NCBI RefSeq assembly: GCF_016863315.1
Contig: NZ_BOOQ01000030.1
Coordinates: forward strand, 124,001-188,000
Direction: 5' to 3'
Source of the DNA: Planotetraspora silvatica
GTDB taxonomy: Bacteria; Actinomycetota; Actinomycetes; Streptosporangiales; Streptosporangiaceae
Length of the DNA stretch: 64,000 nt
Shown here: piece by piece, positions 60,440-64,000 of the stretch
Layout: the number at the start of each line of letters is the position of its first letter
How positions within the stretch are numbered: position 1 is the first letter of the stretch
Made by a program: the position numbers and the translations under genes
Notes under the pieces: generated by a model
Databases searched by the model: none
The model's input: only the letters and a program-made list of their open reading frames with translations
What the model was told of the DNA's origin: nothing

Positions 60440-62578
60440 TCATGACATCCCCGGAAGGAACTGAACCGGCAGGTCGATGAGCTTGATGCCGATGAACGGC
60501 GCGATGATGCCGCCCAGGCCGTAGATGTAGAGGTTGCGCGACAGCAGCTTGGACGCGCTCGAGGGCCGGTAGCGCACGCCGCGCAGGGCGAGCGGGATCA
60601 GCACCACGATGATGATCGCGTTGAAGATGACCGCGGACAGGATCGCCGACTGCGGGCTGTTGAGCCGCATGATGTTGAGGGTGTCCAGGCCGGGATAGAC
60701 CGCCGCGAACATCGCCGGGATGATGGCGAAGTACTTGGCGATGTCGTTGGCGATGGAGAAGGTCGTCAGCGCACCCCGGGTGATGAGGAGCTGCTTGCCG
60801 ATCTCGACGATCTCGATGAGCTTGGTCGGGTTGGAGTCGAGGTCGACCATGTTGCCGGCCTCCTTGGCGGCCGACGTTCCGGTGTTCATCGCCACGCCGA
60901 CGTCCGCCTGCGCGAGGGCGGGGGCGTCGTTGGTACCGTCACCGGTCATCGCGACCAGGCGGCCGCCCTCCTGCTCCTTCTTGATCAGCACCATCTTGTC
61001 CTCGGGCTTGGCCTCCGCGAGGAAGTCGTCGACCCCGGCCTCGTCGGCGATGGCCTTGGCCGTCAGCGGGTTGTCCCCGGTGATCATGACGGTGCGGATG
61101 CCCATTCTGCGCATCGCGTCGAACCGCTGGCGCATGCCCTGCTTGACGACGTCCTTGAGGTGGATGACGCCGAGTACGTGCGCGGTGGCCTGCCCGCCCT
61201 GTTTGACGACCTCGCCGACCACGAGTGGTGTGCCGCCGCTGGCGGAGATGCCGTCCACGATGTGGCCGACCTCGCCGGTCGGGTGACCGCCGTTGTCGCG
61301 GACCCATTTCATCACCGCGGTCGCCGCGCCCTTGCGGAGCAGCCGGACCTGGTTCCCACCGCCGTCGAAGTCGACGCCGGACATGCGGGTCTGAGCGGTG
61401 AACTCGATCCAGGTCGCGTGGGAGAGCTCGCCGGGGGTGCGTTCGCGCAGGCCGTACCGGGTCTTGGCGAACACCACGATCGAACGGCCTTCTGGCGTCT
61501 CGTCGGCGAGGCTGGACAACTGCGCTGCGTCGGCCAGTTCGAGCTCGGTGACGCCGTCGACGGGCTGGAACGCCGATGCCTGGCGGTCGCCGAGGGTGAT
61601 GGTGCCGGTCTTGTCCAGCAGAAGGGTGTCGACGTCTCCCGCCGCCTCCACCGCGCGTCCGCTCATGGCCAGGACGTTGCGCTGCACCAGCCGGTCCATC
61701 CCGGCGATGCCGATCGCGGACAGGAGGGCGCCGATCGTCGTCGGGATGAGGCAGACCAGCAGCGCGACCATGACGATGCCGCTGACGCCGTGGGCGTTCA
61801 GCGTCAGGGAGTCGGGCACGCCCGGCTGGATCGCCTTGGAGTAGATCGCGAGTGGTTGCAGCGTGGTGACCGCCATCACGAAGATGATCGTCAGTGAGGC
61901 GAGCAGGATGTTCAGGGCGATCTCGTTGGGCGTCTTCTGCCGTTTGGCGCCTTCGACGAGCGCGATCATCTTGTCGATGAAGCTCTCACCGGGCCGTTGC
62001 GTGATCTTCACGACGATCCGGTCGGACAACACCTTTGTACCGCCGGTGACCGCCGACCTGTCGCCGCCGGACTCCCGGATCACCGGGGCCGACTCGCCGG
62101 TTATCGTCGACTCGTCGACGCTGGCGATGCCCTCGACGACGTCGCCGTCGCCGGGGATGATCTCGCCCGCCTCGACGACGACGTGGTCGTGCTGCTGGAG
62201 CCGAGGTGCGGGAACCGCCTCTTCCCGGACCGGTCCGCCGGGCCTCCAATCGATCAGACGGCGGGCCGTGGTGTCCCGTTTGGCCCGTCGCAGGGCATCG
62301 GCCTGGGCCTTGCCGCGGCCTTCTGCCACGGCCTCGGCGAGGTTGGCGAAGATCGCGGTCAGCCAGAGCCAGACGACGATCAGCCAGGCGAACCAGCTGG
62401 GTTCGGCGATCGCCAGGACGGTGCTCCACACGGCGCCGATCTCGACGATGAACATGACCGGGTTGTGCCACATCGTGCGTGGGTCGAGCTTCTTGACGGC
62501 GTCGGGCAGTGCCCTGACGAGCTGCTTCGGATCGAGCAGCCCGGCCTGAACGCGCCCGCCGGACGCGACCTCGCCCAT
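60440..62578 (-). CDS. kdpB: Potassium-transporting ATPase KdpB, catalytic subunit
   Basis: 712 residues from the ATG at 62578, which shares a base with the kdpA stop (TGATG). P-type ATPase landmarks: TGES at 160-163, the phosphorylated aspartate Asp322 in [12 protein letters not shown] and [18 protein letters not shown] in the nucleotide/hinge regions. It hydrolyses ATP to drive K+ uptake together with KdpA and KdpC. The open frame continues far upstream across kdpA, but that extension is a shadow. Confidence 0.96.
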   Translation of the reverse strand: MGEVASGGRVQAGLLDPKQLVRALPDAVKKLDPRTMWHNPVMFIVEIGAVWSTVLAIAEPSWFAWLIVVWLWLTAIFANLAEAVAEGRGKAQADALRRAKRDTTARRLIDWRPGGPVREEAVPAPRLQQHDHVVVEAGEIIPGDGDVVEGIASVDESTITGESAPVIRESGGDRSAVTGGTKVLSDRIVVKITQRPGESFIDKMIALVEGAKRQKTPNEIALNILLASLTIIFVMAVTTLQPLAIYSKAIQPGVPDSLTLNAHGVSGIVMVALLVCLIPTTIGALLSAIGIAGMDRLVQRNVLAMSGRAVEAAGDVDTLLLDKTGTITLGDRQASAFQPVDGVTELELADAAQLSSLADETPEGRSIVVFAKTRYGLRERTPGELSHATWIEFTAQTRMSGVDFDGGGNQVRLLRKGAATAVMKWVRDNGGHPTGEVGHIVDGISASGGTPLVVGEVVKQGGQATAHVLGVIHLKDVVKQGMRQRFDAMRRMGIRTVMITGDNPLTAKAIADEAGVDDFLAEAKPEDKMVLIKKEQEGGRLVAMTGDGTNDAPALAQADVGVAMNTGTSAAKEAGNMVDLDSNPTKLIEIVEIGKQLLITRGALTTFSIANDIAKYFAIIPAMFAAVYPGLDTLNIMRLNSPQSAILSAVIFNAIIIVVLIPLALRGVRYRPSSASKLLSRNLYIYGLGGIIAPFIGIKLIDLPVQFLPGMS

Positions 62579-64000
62579 CAGCGGATCCCTTCGGCCAGCG
62601 GCCCGAGGGCGAGCGCGGGGAGGAAGGTGAGGGCGACCAGGATCACCGCGACACCGACGACCATCCCGACGAACTGCGGCCGGTACGTGGGCAGGGTGCC
62701 CTCCGACACCGGAATCCGGCCCTGCCGGGCGAGCGATCCGGCCAGCGCGAGAATGAGGATCATGGGGAGGAAACGCCCGATGGCCATGGCCAGCCCGAGG
62801 GCCGTGTCGTAGAACGGGGTGCTCGCGGTGAGGCCGCCGAACGCGGACCCGTTGTTGTTCGACGCCGAGGTGAACGCGTAGAGCACCTCGGAGAGTCCAT
62901 GAGGACCGGTGTTGAGCATTCCTCTCCGCCCCCAGTCGCCGGCCATCGCGACCGCCGTACCGACGAGCACGCAGATCGGCGTGATGAGGAAGTAGGCGGC
63001 CGCGAACTTGATCTCCCGGCTGCCGATCTTCTTGCCGAGATACTCGGGCGTGCGCCCGACCATCAGCCCGGCCACGAACACCGTGATCACCGCGAGGACG
63101 AGCATGCCGTACAGGCCGGAGCCGGTGCCGCCCGGGGCGACCTCGCCCAGCATCATGTTGAACATGCCGATCATGCCGCCGAGGCTCGTGTAGGAATCGT
63201 GGGCGGAGTCCACCGCCCCGGTCGAGCTCAGCGTGGTCGCGCCGGCGAACGTCGCGGAGTTCGGCACCCCGAAACGGGTCTCCACGCCTTCCGACGCGGC
63301 GCCGACCGCGGTCGGCACCGTGCCGTGATGGCTCATCTGAAACACGGTGATCAACGTCAGGCTGACGATCGCCAGCGTCGCCATCACCGCGACGATCGCG
63401 TAACCCTGCCTGTCGCTGCCGACCATCCGGCCGAACGTGCGGGGGAGACTGACGCTGATGACGAGCATCAGGAAGATCTGGAACCAGTTCGTCCAGGGCG
63501 TCGGGTTCTCGAACGGGTGGGCGGAGTTGGCGTTGTAGAAGCCGCCGCCGTTGGTGCCCAGTTGTTTGATGACCTCCTGGCTGGCCACCGGCCCGCCCGT
63601 CATGACCTGCCTGGCGCCGGCCAGGGTCTGGAGCGGGTACGGGTCGTGGAAGTTCTGCACCGCTCCGCCGGCGATGAGAACGAGCGCTCCGACGAAGGCG
63701 AAGGGCAGGAGGATCCGGAGCACGCCGCGGATCAGGTCCACCCAGAAGTTGCCGAGGTGGTCGGTCCTCCTCCGGGCGAATCCGCGTACGAGGGCGATCG
63801 CGACGGCCATTCCGACGGCGGCGGACGCGAAGTTCTGCACGGCCAGCCCCGCCATCTGCACCAGGTGGCCCATGGTGGACTCGCCGGAGTACGACTGCCA
63901 GTTCGTGTTCGTGACGAAGCTGGTCGCGGTGTTCCACGCCTGGTGCGGTACGACGGGCCCGAATCCGAGGCTCAGCGGCAGATGCTCCTGCAGTCGCTGG
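62578..64000 (-). CDS. kdpA: Potassium-transporting ATPase KdpA, channel-like subunit (N-terminus outside window)
   Basis: 474 codons are visible; about 80 N-terminal residues lie beyond the window edge. Pore-loop segments of the selectivity filter are evident: [41 protein letters not shown] and [12 protein letters not shown]. About nine membrane helices remain. KdpA forms the K+-selective pathway; gene order A-B-C on the minus strand is standard. The sensor genes kdpD/kdpE are not in the window and may lie upstream of kdpA. Confidence 0.96.
   Translation of the reverse strand, partial: QRLQEHLPLSLGFGPVVPHQAWNTATSFVTNTNWQSYSGESTMGHLVQMAGLAVQNFASAAVGMAVAIALVRGFARRRTDHLGNFWVDLIRGVLRILLPFAFVGALVLIAGGAVQNFHDPYPLQTLAGARQVMTGGPVASQEVIKQLGTNGGGFYNANSAHPFENPTPWTNWFQIFLMLVISVSLPRTFGRMVGSDRQGYAIVAVMATLAIVSLTLITVFQMSHHGTVPTAVGAASEGVETRFGVPNSATFAGATTLSSTGAVDSAHDSYTSLGGMIGMFNMMLGEVAPGGTGSGLYGMLVLAVITVFVAGLMVGRTPEYLGKKIGSREIKFAAAYFLITPICVLVGTAVAMAGDWGRRGMLNTGPHGLSEVLYAFTSASNNNGSAFGGLTASTPFYDTALGLAMAIGRFLPMILILALAGSLARQGRIPVSEGTLPTYRPQFVGMVVGVAVILVALTFLPALALGPLAEGIR

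Noticed and set aside
62579-63937. A kdpB start further upstream giving a 1165-residue protein
   Set aside because: The extra part is the out-of-frame shadow of kdpA. KdpB begins at MGEVAS, overlapping the kdpA stop.
1-64000. CRISPR arrays, tRNA/rRNA genes, insertion sequences and attachment sites
   Set aside because: I saw no regularly spaced repeats, no transposase- or integrase-like protein among the coding frames, and no cloverleaf-like sequence I could support by eye.

Overview
The window is about 70% G+C, uses GTG starts freely, and packs genes tightly with many ATGA/GTGA stop-start overlaps. Together with Tat lipoproteins, a PknB-type kinase carrying a WD40 propeller, DasR-like operator sequences and an EF-G paralogue, this points to a high-GC filamentous actinomycete. 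Streptosporangiales-like is my guess; it is unverified. I see no tRNA, rRNA, CRISPR array, transposase or phage module.

Region by region. 1-9 kb: the end of a GH25 lysozyme gene, then a minus-strand block. It holds a patatin phospholipase next to a 976-residue protein of unknown function, and a Baeyer-Villiger monooxygenase, esterase and GntR set that fits ketone oxidation followed by ester cleavage. 9-12 kb: a secreted GH20 beta-N-acetylhexosaminidase with three DasR-type (dre-like) sites upstream. 12-18.2 kb: a complete biotin-independent malonate decarboxylase operon, mdcABCDEGH, without the mdcF transporter gene. 18.4-20.4 kb: a Ser/Thr kinase with a seven-bladed WD40 domain.

20.5-42.9 kb is the most unusual part. 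An oligopeptide ABC transporter (substrate-binding protein, two permeases, two ATPases) runs without real gaps into an isoaspartyl-peptidase-like Ntn hydrolase, an M55 D-aminopeptidase, methylaspartate ammonia-lyase, a class III CoA-transferase and a MaoC hydratase. An Lrp/AsnC regulator follows. A second run holds a creatininase-family hydrolase, an SDR, M20 and M19 peptidases, a DUF885 metallopeptidase, an alpha/beta hydrolase and an aspartoacylase-like deacylase. Divergent from the transporter is a rare ketopantoate-reductase/amidase fusion plus a zinc alcohol dehydrogenase. I read the whole as an uptake and dismantling pathway for a non-standard peptide containing D-, iso-linked or beta-methyl-aspartyl units, with the carbon leaving as mesaconyl-CoA. 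That reading is inference.

43-59.4 kb is ordinary chromosomal content: an EF-hand protein, an XRE regulator, an APH-like kinase, a YchJ-like protein, two metallo-beta-lactamase-fold hydrolases, a PdxH-like flavoprotein, cyanase, an amino-acid permease, a Tat-exported phospholipase C, a TetR/SDR divergent pair, an EF-G paralogue preceded by a short leader ORF, a membrane protein, a class C beta-lactamase-like hydrolase, a cold-shock protein and an SRPBCC protein. 59.4-64 kb holds the Kdp potassium pump genes kdpC, kdpB and kdpA, the last cut by the window edge; KdpC carries an extra domain with four cysteines.
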